Part shown: positions 26,257-34,788 of the stretch, in pieces
Position numbering within the stretch: the first letter of the stretch is position 1
Layout: the number at the start of each line of letters is the position of its first letter
Origin: Massilia frigida
Lineage (GTDB): Bacteria > Pseudomonadota > Gammaproteobacteria > Burkholderiales > Burkholderiaceae_D
DNA: 64,000 nucleotides
Assembly: GCF_011682175.1 (NCBI RefSeq)
Contig: NZ_WHJG01000014.1
Span: 97,933 to 161,932 of the forward strand
Direction of reading: 5' to 3'
The notes under the pieces: generated by a model
Told to the model about the DNA's origin: nothing
Database searches by the model: none
Seen by the model: only the letters and a program-made list of their open reading frames with translations
Position numbers and translations under genes: made by a program

Positions 26257-27582
26257 ATGAATGTCAAAAAATTTACGGCTGCAACATCACGCGACGCTCT
26301 GCGTAAAGTACGCGAAGCGCTCGGGCCCGACGCCGTCATCCTGTCCAACCGTCCGGTCGACGGCGTGGTCGAAATCCTCGCCCTCGCCAGCGACGACGTC
26401 GCCTCGATCTCGTCGCCCGCGCACGAAACCGAGATGGCCCAGCCGCGCCCATCCCTGTCGATCCCGCCCGAATCCTATGCCAACCGCCGCAGCGTACCCG
26501 CGCCGGCCCCGGCCTACGCCGCCCCGGAATCGTTCGACATGTCGATGATGGCCTCGCAAATGTCGTCGATGATGCAGCAAGCCATGGCCCAGGCCAAGGA
26601 TAGCGCCAGCGCCGAAATGTCGGGCATGATGAATGAAATTCGCGCCATGCGTGGCTTGATGGAAAGCCAGCTGGCCGAGATCGCCTGGGGCACGACCCAG
26701 CAGCGCGAGCCGCAAAAAGCCGGCGTGCTGCGCGACATGCTGGCCGCCGGTTTCTCGGCCAGCCTGTCGCGCTACCTGATTGAAAAACTCCCGGCCGGCA
26801 AAGATGCCGCCGAGAGCTTGCGCTGGATTAAAACCGTGCTCGCGCGCAACCTGAGCACCATCTCGAACGAAGATGAAATCCTGGAAAAGGGTGGCGTGTT
26901 CGCCCTGGTCGGCCCCACCGGCGTCGGCAAGACCACCAGCACCGCCAAGCTGGCCGCGCGCTGCGTGATGCGCCACGGCCCGGAAAAGCTGGCCCTGATC
27001 ACCACCGATGCCTATCGTATCGGCGGCCACGAACAGCTGCGCATCTACGGCAAGATCCTGGGCGTGATGGTGCACTCGGTCAAGGATGAATCGGACCTGC
27101 GCATCGCCCTCAAAGAATTGCGCAACAAGCACACCGTGCTGATCGATACCGTCGGCGTATCCCAGCGCGACCAGAACGTGGCCGAACAGGTGGCGATGCT
27201 GTCCGAGACCGGCGCCGACGTCAAGCGCCTGCTGTGCCTGAACTCGACCTCGACCAACGAAACCTTGAACGAAGTGGTGCGCGCCTACCAGGGTAGTGGC
27301 CTGGCCGGCTGCATCATGACCAAGCTCGATGAAGCGGCCTCGATCGGCAATGTGCTCGACGTCGTGATCCGCCAGAAACTGAACCTGTTCTATGTCTCGA
27401 ACGGCCAGCGCGTGCCGGAAGACCTGCACCTGGCCGACCGCAACATGCTGGTCGACCGTGCCTTCCGCCTCAAGCGCGATGCCGCCGCGACCCAGTTTTC
27501 GGATGCCGAACTGCCGCTGCTGATGGCCAACGCCAGCACCGCCCGCAACGACCGCAGCCTGCGCGAGGTGTCCCTTGGCTAA
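26257..27582 (+). CDS. flhF: Flagellar biosynthesis SRP-family GTPase FlhF
   Basis: 441 residues. N-terminal basic segment (MNVKKFTAATSRDALRKV), a Met/Gln-rich middle (MSMMASQMSSMMQQAMAQ), then the NG GTPase domain: P-loop GPTGVGKTTSTAKLA, DTVGVSQRD and TKLDEA. FlhF recruits FliF/FliG and sets flagellar position. AGGAG lies 6 nt before ATG 26257; an in-frame TTG at 26251 is less likely. The stop overlaps the next gene's start. Confidence 0.96.
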   Translation: MNVKKFTAATSRDALRKVREALGPDAVILSNRPVDGVVEILALASDDVASISSPAHETEMAQPRPSLSIPPESYANRRSVPAPAPAYAAPESFDMSMMASQMSSMMQQAMAQAKDSASAEMSGMMNEIRAMRGLMESQLAEIAWGTTQQREPQKAGVLRDMLAAGFSASLSRYLIEKLPAGKDAAESLRWIKTVLARNLSTISNEDEILEKGGVFALVGPTGVGKTTSTAKLAARCVMRHGPEKLALITTDAYRIGGHEQLRIYGKILGVMVHSVKDESDLRIALKELRNKHTVLIDTVGVSQRDQNVAEQVAMLSETGADVKRLLCLNSTSTNETLNEVVRAYQGSGLAGCIMTKLDEAASIGNVLDVVIRQKLNLFYVSNGQRVPEDLHLADRNMLVDRAFRLKRDAAATQFSDAELPLLMANASTARNDRSLREVSLG

Positions 27583-28402
27583 TCACTTCGATTTCGACCA
27601 GGCCGAAGGCCTGCGCCGGATGCTGGCCGGCCCCAAGCCGCGCATCGTCACCTTTCTGTCGGCCACCCCGCAAGACGACAAGGGCGCCATGCTGGTCAAC
27701 CTGGGCGCCTCGCTGGCCCGGGCCGGCAACGACGTGCTCATCGTCGACGCCTGCGACCGCGAATACGGCGTGGCCCAGCGCCTCGGCGTGGCCGACCGCG
27801 CCAGCCTCTTGCAAGTGGCGCGCCAGCAGTGCGCGCTGAACCAGATCATCCACCAGGTGCCGCAAGGCTTCGGCGTGGTCAGCATGGCGCGTGCGCGCGG
27901 CGGCCCGGACGAAGCGCGCCGCCTGGCCAAGACCTTCGACGTGCTGGTCAAGCAGACCGGCATCGTCATCGTCGACGGCGAATTCGGCGACGACGACAGT
28001 TTCCCGGTGCCGGTCATGGACAGCGCCGAAATCGTGGTCCAGGTGTCCACCAGCGCCGCCTCGATCACGGCCGCGTACGCCCTCATCAAGCGACTTTCGC
28101 AACAGTTGGGGCGCCGTCCGTTCGGAATTCTGGTAACGGGCGCATCCGAAGCCGAAGCCAAGGTGGTATACGATAATATGTCATCTGCGGCAAGTCGTTA
28201 CCTTGCCGTACAGCTCACGTCGATGGGCTCGGTCCCTGCGGACGAATACCTGCACCGGGCCGCGCGCTTGGGCAGGGCCGTGGTCGATGCGTTCCCGCTG
28301 GCCGGCGCGTCGGTGGCATTTCGCCAGCTGGCGGGGCGCTTTGCCCTGACAGCCATGCCGCAACTTGGCAGGACAGGGGGGACTTCCCATTTTGGTTCTT
28401 AA
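27575..28402 (+). CDS. flhG: FlhG/FleN-like MinD-family protein with degenerate P-loop
   Basis: 275 residues in the canonical flhF-flhG-fliA position. The N-terminal DQAEGLR (residues 8-14) is the DQAxxLR motif by which FlhG activates FlhF. The MinD/ParA fold is visible (VLIVDACDREYGVAQRLG, ASITAAYALIKRLSQ). However, the Walker A position reads FLSATPQDDKGAMLVN (27-42) instead of KGGxGKT/S, and the Walker B region is IVDGEFGDD. It starts with TTG 27575 after GAGGTG and overlaps flhF by 8 nt. It probably regulates flagellar number without ordinary ATP binding. Confidence 0.82.
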   Translation: MANHFDFDQAEGLRRMLAGPKPRIVTFLSATPQDDKGAMLVNLGASLARAGNDVLIVDACDREYGVAQRLGVADRASLLQVARQQCALNQIIHQVPQGFGVVSMARARGGPDEARRLAKTFDVLVKQTGIVIVDGEFGDDDSFPVPVMDSAEIVVQVSTSAASITAAYALIKRLSQQLGRRPFGILVTGASEAEAKVVYDNMSSAASRYLAVQLTSMGSVPADEYLHRAARLGRAVVDAFPLAGASVAFRQLAGRFALTAMPQLGRTGGTSHFGS

Positions 28403-28417
28403 AACATACTGATAACT

Positions 28418-29149
28418 ATGTACACCGTCAAAGGGAAAGCGGACAAGAACCATTTACTGACGGAGCACATGCCGTTGGTGAAGCGTCTCGCCCACCACAT
28501 GAAGGCCAAGCTGCCGCCCAGCGTGGAAGTGGATGACCTGATCCAGGCCGGCATGATCGGCCTGCTCGACGCCATCACCCGCTACGAGGAAACCCACGGC
28601 GCCCAGTTCGAGACCTATGCGGTGCTGCGCATCCGCGGCGCCATGCTCGACGAACTGCGCAGCAGCGACTGGCTGCCGCGCTCGATGCGCCAGAACATGC
28701 GCAAGATCGAAACGGCGATGAGCACCCTGCAGCAAAAGCTCGGCCATCCGCCCACCGAATCCGAAGTCGCCAAAAGCCTCAAGCTGTCCCTGGCCGACTA
28801 CCAGGACATGCTCACCGACGGCGGCGGCCACCAGCTGGTGTACTACGAAGATTTCCACGACAACGAAGGCGGCAATGACAGCTTCCTCGACCGCTATGCG
28901 GTGGACGATGCCGATCCGCTGCGCAGCCTGCTCGACGGCGACTTCCGCCACGCCGTCATCGACGCCATCGACAATTTGCCGCCGCGTGAAAAAATCCTCA
29001 TGGGCCTGTACTACGAAGAAGAACTGAACCTGAAAGAGATCGGGGCCGTCATGGGGGTATCGGAATCGCGCGTGTCGCAATTGCACACCCAGGCGGTCGC
29101 GCGCCTGCGGGCGTCCTTGAAGGAGCAGGCGTGGACCGGGCCAGCGTAG
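28418..29149 (+). CDS. fliA: Flagellar sigma factor FliA (sigma-28)
   Basis: 243 residues. Region 2 with HMPLVKRLAHHMKAKLPPSVEVDDLIQAGMIGL and FETYAVLRIRGAMLDELR, region 3, and region 4 LPPREKILMGLYYEEELNLKEIGAVMGVSESRVSQLH. It directs late flagellar promoters; two clear targets lie in this window (36675-36701 and 45527-45553). FlgM, its anti-sigma, is encoded at 36319-36624. It overlaps motC by 19 nt. Confidence 0.97.
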   Translation: MYTVKGKADKNHLLTEHMPLVKRLAHHMKAKLPPSVEVDDLIQAGMIGLLDAITRYEETHGAQFETYAVLRIRGAMLDELRSSDWLPRSMRQNMRKIETAMSTLQQKLGHPPTESEVAKSLKLSLADYQDMLTDGGGHQLVYYEDFHDNEGGNDSFLDRYAVDDADPLRSLLDGDFRHAVIDAIDNLPPREKILMGLYYEEELNLKEIGAVMGVSESRVSQLHTQAVARLRASLKEQAWTGPA

Positions 29150-29877
29150 CGGGGATCTTCCTGGCGCTGGCCGGTCTGGTGATCGGCCAGGCGCTGGAGG
29201 GCGGCAAGCTGTCCTCGCTGGTGCAGCCGGCGGCGTTTGCCATCGTCGTCATCGGTACCGCCGGCGCCGTGCTGCTGCAAAGCGAAGCGCCGACCTTCAT
29301 GCGCGGCGTGCGCATGCTGCGCTGGGTGTTTGCGCCGCCGCCCAGCCAGCGCGCCGGCCTGGCGCGCGAGATCGCCGTGTGGGGCTTGCACGCGCGGCGC
29401 GACGGCTTGCTCTCGCTGGAAAAGTACATGGCCGTCAACAAGGATAAATTCGTGCAGAAGGGCTTGCGCCTGGTGGTCGATGGCATCGCCCCCGACAAGC
29501 TGCGCAGCCTGCTGGAGATGGAAGTGACGGCCTACGAATTCGGCGAACGGCAAGCGGTGAAAATCTGGGAATCGGCGGCCGGCTATTCGCCTACCATCGG
29601 CATCCTGGGCGCGGTGCTGGGCCTGATCCACGTGATGGAAAACCTGAGCGACCCGGCCAAGCTGGGCAGCGGCATCGCGGTGGCCTTCGTGTCGACCGTG
29701 TATGGGGTCGGGCTGGCGAATATGTTTTTCTACCCGATCGCCAACAAGCTGAAAACCATCGTCGCCGAACGGGTGACGCAGTACGAAATCCTCACCGACG
29801 TCTTCCACGACATCGCCAGCGGCGACCATTCGCGCGTGATCGAAGAGCGGGTCGCCTGCCTGCTGTCGCGGCCCTGA
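29131..29877 (+). CDS. motC: Flagellar motor stator protein MotC (MotA-like)
   Basis: 248 residues with four membrane helices and the cytoplasmic loop. The TM3/TM4 region PTIGILGAVLGLIHVMENL and GIAVAFVSTVYGVGLANMFFYP carries the conserved proline and glycines of MotA/PomA. The start is GTG 29131, inside fliA, preceded by AAGGAG. The flhF-flhG-fliA-motC-motD order resembles Pseudomonas, where MotCD is the second stator. It pairs with MotD. Confidence 0.9.
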   Translation: MDRASVAGIFLALAGLVIGQALEGGKLSSLVQPAAFAIVVIGTAGAVLLQSEAPTFMRGVRMLRWVFAPPPSQRAGLAREIAVWGLHARRDGLLSLEKYMAVNKDKFVQKGLRLVVDGIAPDKLRSLLEMEVTAYEFGERQAVKIWESAAGYSPTIGILGAVLGLIHVMENLSDPAKLGSGIAVAFVSTVYGVGLANMFFYPIANKLKTIVAERVTQYEILTDVFHDIASGDHSRVIEERVACLLSRP

Positions 29878-29880
29878 GCC

Positions 29881-30639
29881 ATGGCGCGCAAAAAGTACGA
29901 AGCCGAGCACGAAAATCACGAACGCTGGCTTATTTCGTACGCCGATTTCATCACCCTGCTGTTCGCCTTTTTCGTCGTGATGTACGCGATCTCGGTCGTC
30001 AACGAAGGCAAGTACAAGGTGTTTTCAGTGTCGCTGGGCGACGCCTTCGGCGGCAAGGACAAGAGCACCGCCAGTGTCGCCAGCAGCAATGTGCCGCAGC
30101 TGATCGTGCTGCCCGACCCGCTCATCAAACGGCGCGCCGAAGCCATGCGGCGCGAAAAAGACCGCTTGACCAGCCTCGCGCAGAAACTCACCTCGACCCT
30201 GGCGCCACTGGTCAGGGAAGGCAAGGTGCGGGTGACCCAGAACAGCCGCGGGGTGAGCGTGGAAATCAATGCCAGCGTGCTGTTCGACCCGGGCGACGCC
30301 ACGCTCACGCCGGAATCGGACCAGGCCCTGCGCGCGCTGGCGGTGCTGCTCAAGGACGACCCGCACGCGGTGCAGGTGGAAGGCCATACCGACCCGACTC
30401 CGATCAGGAATGCGCTGTTCCCATCCAACTGGGAATTGTCGGCGGTGCGCGCGAGCAGCGTGGTGCGCCTGTTCATCGACAGCGGCGTGGCGCCGGCGCG
30501 CCTGACGGTGGTCGGGCACGGCGCCAACATCGCGGTGGCGCCCAACGCCACGCCGGAAGGCCGCGCGCGCAACCGGCGCGTGGCGGTAACGATCTTGTCG
30601 GCCCTGCCCGATACCACGACCGAGATTCCAACCCGTTGA
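29881..30639 (+). CDS. motD: Flagellar motor stator protein MotD (MotB-like)
   Basis: 252 residues. A single N-terminal helix with the proton-carrying Asp in WLISYADFITLLFAFFVVMY, a plug/linker, and a C-terminal OmpA/MotB peptidoglycan-binding domain (VQVEGHTDPTPIRNALFPSN, GRARNRRVAVTI). It anchors the stator to the wall. Three nt after motC; last gene of the operon. Confidence 0.93.
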   Translation: MARKKYEAEHENHERWLISYADFITLLFAFFVVMYAISVVNEGKYKVFSVSLGDAFGGKDKSTASVASSNVPQLIVLPDPLIKRRAEAMRREKDRLTSLAQKLTSTLAPLVREGKVRVTQNSRGVSVEINASVLFDPGDATLTPESDQALRALAVLLKDDPHAVQVEGHTDPTPIRNALFPSNWELSAVRASSVVRLFIDSGVAPARLTVVGHGANIAVAPNATPEGRARNRRVAVTILSALPDTTTEIPTR

Positions 30640-30759
30640 TCCAAGCGGGCTGGGCGGCCGGGCGAAACGAGGCACAATGGCCGGGAACGGCACAGGCGGG
30701 CGACCCGGCCCCGCCGACCGACAGCCGCAGCCGGGACGAACCAAACAAGGAGCATGGCG

Positions 30760-31260
30760 ATGAAACGATCACTGGCGGGCGTATTGATGCTCATGGCGCT
30801 GGGGCTGGCCTATGCGAAGGATAAACCGATAAGTGGCGTGAGCGAAAAAGTCGCGCTGGCATCGCGCGAGGGCAAGGTGCTGGTGACCCTGACGGTAAGC
30901 AACAAGTCGGCACAGCCGATTTACCTGTGGAAGGTCACCTACGCAAGCAAGCAACTGTTCGGGCCGGAGTTCGAGATCAGCGCGGCGGGCAGTGCGGCGC
31001 CGGTCAATTACATCGGCCCGGTGGTCAAGCGCGCGCCGCCGGGGCCGGATGATTATGTGAAGGTCGAGCCGAACGGCGTGCATAGCAATACGATCGACAT
31101 CACGGGCGCGTATGACTTCCAGCCGGGCAAGCACCGCTACCGGCTCAGCCATACGGGAAGTTACGTGCTCAGCTTGCAGCAGCTGGATAATCCGGTGGCG
31201 ATGAAGCCGGCATCGGCGCGGTTCACGCATACCCAGGGCGCGCAGCCGGCGGAACAATAA
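30760..31260 (+). CDS. Secreted stand-alone homologue of the M35 protease N-terminal domain
   Basis: 166 residues from ATG 30760 (ATG 30754 also possible). Signal peptide SLAGVLMLMALGLAYA, then an all-beta domain. It aligns by eye with the N-terminal domain of the facing M35 protease: VTLTVSNKSAQPIYLWK against MRVTITNTSSKPQYVLK, VKRAPPGPDDYVKVEPNG against YKRPAPTAKDYYLLKPGA, and both continue with a Y-D-(x)n-G-x-Y-R strand pair. It has no catalytic domain. It may act as a foldase, inhibitor or decoy for that protease. Ribosome site AAGGAG lies just upstream of ATG 30754. Confidence 0.7.
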   Translation: MKRSLAGVLMLMALGLAYAKDKPISGVSEKVALASREGKVLVTLTVSNKSAQPIYLWKVTYASKQLFGPEFEISAAGSAAPVNYIGPVVKRAPPGPDDYVKVEPNGVHSNTIDITGAYDFQPGKHRYRLSHTGSYVLSLQQLDNPVAMKPASARFTHTQGAQPAEQ

Positions 31261-31284
31261 TGCTCGTCCCACATCGTTGTTAAC

Positions 31285-31299
31285 CGGGGTCAGACCCCG
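31285..31299. repeat. Short GGGGTCAGACCCC hairpin
   Basis: CGGGGT, loop CAG, ACCCCG, between the convergent genes. This hairpin sequence is common between genes in Burkholderiales. Confidence 0.6.
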
Positions 31300-31325
31300 A
31301 CGCAGGGGCAGGCCGCCGGCCAATA

Positions 31326-31363
31326 AAAAACAGCCTGGACGCTTGCGCGGCCAGGCTGTTTTT
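31326..31363. terminator. Bidirectional terminator between convergent genes
   Basis: A 13-bp stem AAAAACAGCCTGG/CCAGGCTGTTTTT with a 12-nt loop that can pair further. A run on one side and T run on the other, placed between the stops of the prodomain-like gene and the M35 protease gene. Confidence 0.9.
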
Positions 31364-31377
31364 CTTCCATCGTTCGC

Positions 31378-32475
31378 TTATGGCAGCGACGGGGTGTTTT
31401 CGCCGAAATATTCGTGGGAATCGGCATTGTCGACGGCTTTGGTCGGATTGCTGGTCGCCAGGCTGGCGGCCGATGACTGGCCGTACGCCCAGTCATCGGT
31501 GGCGCCGACCACGTTGAAGTGGCTCAGCTCATGCACCAGGGTGCCGCCCTTGGAATCGGTGCCGGACGTCGGTGCCGACCAGAAGGCGTTGCAGACGTAG
31601 ATCTTGTACGGCTGGTTCGGGTACACATAGGCGTAGTAGGATTCCTTGCAGCTGCAATCGACCACGATCGGCTTGGTATCAAGCGCATTCTTGATGTTGG
31701 CATAGTGCGTCTTCACGGTCGCGTAACGCCCCGATGAGTAGGTGCCGAACCATTTCTTGTAGCGCGTGCCGGTCAGGCCGCTGTTGAGGTAATTGACGCC
31801 GCTGTTGGCCATGCTCTTGGCCGCCGCCACCCCCGCGTTGATCGAGGTTTGCTGTCCCGAGCTGCAGCTTGCAAACGAAATGCCAGCCGTTCCCGCCAAC
31901 TGCTGGCGCGATGCCAGCTCGGCCGGATCGGCCACCACCGTGCCGCGCTCGAGCCGTCCATCAATCCACAGCGATACCGGCGCCGATTCGATTTCGCCGA
32001 TCTCGCGTTCGGTGCTCATGGTCATGCTGTTGCCATCCGGCGGGGAATTGAACAGGTTGAGCGAGGCCGCGTGGTAGCGCACCGCGTAGTCACCCGTGAC
32101 GCTCATGTCGTACAGGGCCGACAGCTCGACCTTGGCGGTGTGCGAAGCGCCCGGCTTGAGCAGGTAGTAATCCTTGGCGGTCGGGGCGGGGCGCTTGTAA
32201 TGGCGGCCCTGGTACGGCACATTCACGCCATCGCGGGTGACGTCGAACAGGTGATCCTGGACCCCGGCAAACGGCGTGTGCCATTTGAGCACGTATTGCG
32301 GCTTGGACGAGGTGTTGGTGATGGTGACGCGCATGACGACGTCGTCTTCCTTGTTCAGCGATGCTTTTTCCGGCGTCAGGCTGACAGTCACCCCGTTCGA
32401 TCCCGCCTGGGCTGCCAGGCAGGCTGCTGCTGCTACGATACCGACGCTTGATTTTACCAAGTGATTCCAGTTCAT
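31378..32475 (-). CDS. M35 (deuterolysin/aspzincin) metallo-endopeptidase
   Basis: 365 residues. Signal peptide (LVKSSVGIVAAAACLAAQA), an N-terminal beta domain (about 25-165), then the zinc protease domain. The HELSH zinc motif is at 315-319 and the third ligand is D327 in GATDD, the aspzincin pattern; cysteines CSSG, CSCKE and YVCNAF give disulphides. It resembles peptidyl-Lys metalloendopeptidases, so it should be secreted and cut at lysine or similar sites. ATG 32475 has GGAGAA upstream; a longer frame before it is not used. Confidence 0.9.
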   Translation of the reverse strand: MNWNHLVKSSVGIVAAAACLAAQAGSNGVTVSLTPEKASLNKEDDVVMRVTITNTSSKPQYVLKWHTPFAGVQDHLFDVTRDGVNVPYQGRHYKRPAPTAKDYYLLKPGASHTAKVELSALYDMSVTGDYAVRYHAASLNLFNSPPDGNSMTMSTEREIGEIESAPVSLWIDGRLERGTVVADPAELASRQQLAGTAGISFASCSSGQQTSINAGVAAAKSMANSGVNYLNSGLTGTRYKKWFGTYSSGRYATVKTHYANIKNALDTKPIVVDCSCKESYYAYVYPNQPYKIYVCNAFWSAPTSGTDSKGGTLVHELSHFNVVGATDDWAYGQSSAASLATSNPTKAVDNADSHEYFGENTPSLP

Positions 32476-32798
32476 ACAGTTCTCCGTGAGTGAATGTGCT
32501 TGTTCTGAGTGCCGGCCCATAAGCGGGCTCAACAACTCATCGTTACACGCGAAATCGGCACAGGACATACATATTCATCGGTAATTGTGTCCTTCCGGCG
32601 AATTCTGAACGTATCATTGCCGCCCTTAAAAGAATGTGCTTTCGCACAATTCCCTCAATGAAATCAAGCTTGTCGAGGGAAAAAATTTCCATCGGTATTT
32701 AACAAAAGTGTTAAATTTTGACGAGGGTGTGCCACGCCGTGGGCAAACGGGTATTCTGGCGCCGGGGCGCATAACGTGAACTGAGCAAAGGGAAAACG
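32476..32798. other. Divergent regulatory region, M35 protease and amidohydrolase
   Basis: About 320 bp, AT-rich in the middle. It contains the 20-bp inverted repeat at 32697-32716. A -10-like TATTCT followed by GGC lies at 32752-32757, suited to the rightward gene, though no good -35 lies 17 nt upstream. No gene is supported. Confidence 0.5.
32697..32716. promoter_or_regulatory. Perfect inverted repeat, candidate operator
   Basis: ATTTAACAAAAGTGTTAAAT: 8-bp arms around AAAG, 83 nt before the amidohydrolase start. Its arm length and AT content fit a dimeric regulator site; it could also be a small hairpin. Confidence 0.5.
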
Positions 32799-34664
32799 AT
32801 GACAAAGAACAATGGCCGGCTGCCGGATGGCGCCATACGCACGCAGCGCGGGGTGCTTGTCCTGGGCAGGCGCGCCGGCGCCGTATTGATACTGGCATGC
32901 GCAGCTGCCGCCGCTCACGCGGGTGCGCCGCGCAGCGCCATCGACGCTGCCGACCTTATCTACCGCAACGGTTACGTCTACACCGTGGATGCCGGCGACA
33001 GCGTGCAGCAAGCCCTGGCGGTGCGCGCCGGGCGCATCGTCTACGTGGGCGACAATACCGGCGCCGCCAAGCTGGCCGGCAAGGGGACCCGCGTCATCGA
33101 CTTGCAGGGACGCATGCTCATGCCCGGCCTGATCGATGCCCATATGCATCCCCTGTCCGGCGGCAAGCGCCTGCTGCGTTGCAATCTGAACTACGAGGCG
33201 CTGACCGTGCCCCAGTTCCAGGCGCGCATCCAGGCCTGCGTCGACAAGGAAAGCAAGACCAAAGGCAACAAGGAATGGCTACAGGTGGTCAACTGGTTCG
33301 AGCAAGGCATGCTGCCAGCCGGCCTGGTAAGCACCCGCGCCACGCTCGACGCCATCAACAGCGCGCGCCCGATCGTGGTGCGCTCCTCGTTCGGCCACTC
33401 CAACCTGGTCAATACGCGCGGCCTGGAAGTGGCCGGCATCACGCGCGCCACGCCCAAGCCGGCCACAGGCAAGATCGTGCTTGACGCCACCGGCGCGCCA
33501 AGCGGGCTGCTGGAAGACGCGGCCATGGAGCTGGTCGACCAGCTGCTGCCGAAGACCACCCCGGCCGAAAACGTCAGCGCCGCCACCTACGCCATGCAAG
33601 CGCTGGGGCGCCAGGGCGTGACCAGTTTTCTCGACGCCAGCAGCGACCCGGAAATCTTCGCCGCCTTTGCCGCCGTCGAGCGCCAGGGCAAGCTGAGCGC
33701 GCGCGCCCATTTCGCCGCCGAAGTGGCCACCGAAGATGGCGCCGATCCGGCGCGCGCGGTGGCGTCGGTGCTCAAGATGGTCAAGCGCTATCACCAGGAA
33801 AAGAAGGGCGTGGCCCCGATCATGCGCGTGCGCCACGCCAAGCTGTACATGGACGGCGTGATCGCCGCGCCGGCCCTGACCGGCACCATGCTCGCGCCCT
33901 ACTATGTCGACCGTGGCACGCCCCAGCATCCGCACTGGGTGCCGGGCGACAGCAAGGGGCCGCCCACCTATTTTCCGCCGGCCGCGCTGAAAGCCATCGT
34001 GATCGGGCTGGCCACGGCCGGCATCGATGCCCACGTGCACGTGGACGGTGACGGCGCGGTGCGCGAAACGCTCGACGCCATCGAGGCCCTGCGCGCTGTG
34101 CCCGCCGGCAAGGATGCGCGCCCGGCACTGGCGCATGCTGAAATCGTCGACCCGGCCGATTTTGGCCGCTTTGCCGCGCTCGATGCGAGCGCGGTGCTGT
34201 CCTTCCAGTGGGGTAAACCAGCGCCGGACACGGTGGCCGGGCTGAAGGAGTATCTGGGTCCGCAGCGCTACGCGATTCTCGAACCGCAGTCGCTGCTGCT
34301 CGATGCCGGGGCGCGCGTGGTATTCGGCAGCGACTGGCCGGTCGATGCGCTGGACGAATGGTTCGCGCTCAAGGTGGGCGTGACCCGCACCAACGCGCCG
34401 TCGGCCGGCCCCGAGTTCGCGGGCAAGCTCGGTCCGGCGCCGGGCATGCCGCGCGCCGCCGTCTTGCGCGCGGCGACCATGAATGCCGCCTATACCTTGC
34501 GCCAGGAAGGGCAGGTGGGCTCGCTGGAAGTGGGCAAGCTGGCCGATTTGATCGTGCTGGACCGCAATTTCTTCCAGATCCCGGACGAAGAAATCGCCGC
34601 CATCAAGGTGTTGCAGACGGTTGTCGGCGGCAAGGTCGTGCACCAAAGCCCGGGCTTTCCTTAG
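32799..34664 (+). CDS. Secreted amidohydrolase (YtcJ-like)
   Basis: 621 residues. A signal-like segment (GAVLILACAAAAAHA) after a 27-residue basic start, then the amidohydrolase fold: beta domain with RNGYVYTVDAGDSVQQALAV, metal motif DAHMHP, later HVHVDGDGAVRETLDAI, and VVFGSDWPVDAL with the catalytic Asp. It ends with EVGKLADLIVLDRNFF. This matches the YtcJ/NfdA group, whose natural substrates are mostly unknown. AAGGGA precedes ATG 32799. It has no operon partner. Confidence 0.87.
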   Translation: MTKNNGRLPDGAIRTQRGVLVLGRRAGAVLILACAAAAAHAGAPRSAIDAADLIYRNGYVYTVDAGDSVQQALAVRAGRIVYVGDNTGAAKLAGKGTRVIDLQGRMLMPGLIDAHMHPLSGGKRLLRCNLNYEALTVPQFQARIQACVDKESKTKGNKEWLQVVNWFEQGMLPAGLVSTRATLDAINSARPIVVRSSFGHSNLVNTRGLEVAGITRATPKPATGKIVLDATGAPSGLLEDAAMELVDQLLPKTTPAENVSAATYAMQALGRQGVTSFLDASSDPEIFAAFAAVERQGKLSARAHFAAEVATEDGADPARAVASVLKMVKRYHQEKKGVAPIMRVRHAKLYMDGVIAAPALTGTMLAPYYVDRGTPQHPHWVPGDSKGPPTYFPPAALKAIVIGLATAGIDAHVHVDGDGAVRETLDAIEALRAVPAGKDARPALAHAEIVDPADFGRFAALDASAVLSFQWGKPAPDTVAGLKEYLGPQRYAILEPQSLLLDAGARVVFGSDWPVDALDEWFALKVGVTRTNAPSAGPEFAGKLGPAPGMPRAAVLRAATMNAAYTLRQEGQVGSLEVGKLADLIVLDRNFFQIPDEEIAAIKVLQTVVGGKVVHQSPGFP

Positions 34665-34788
34665 CAAGGAGAAGCAAGGCCGTCGGTGGACGCCGTCGAC
34701 CTGCAAGCGGGCCCCACGCGGCCCGGCGCTACCCGGCCAGGGCCTGAAACAGTCCGACCCCGTACGCCTCCTCGTTGCAAGCCCGGCG

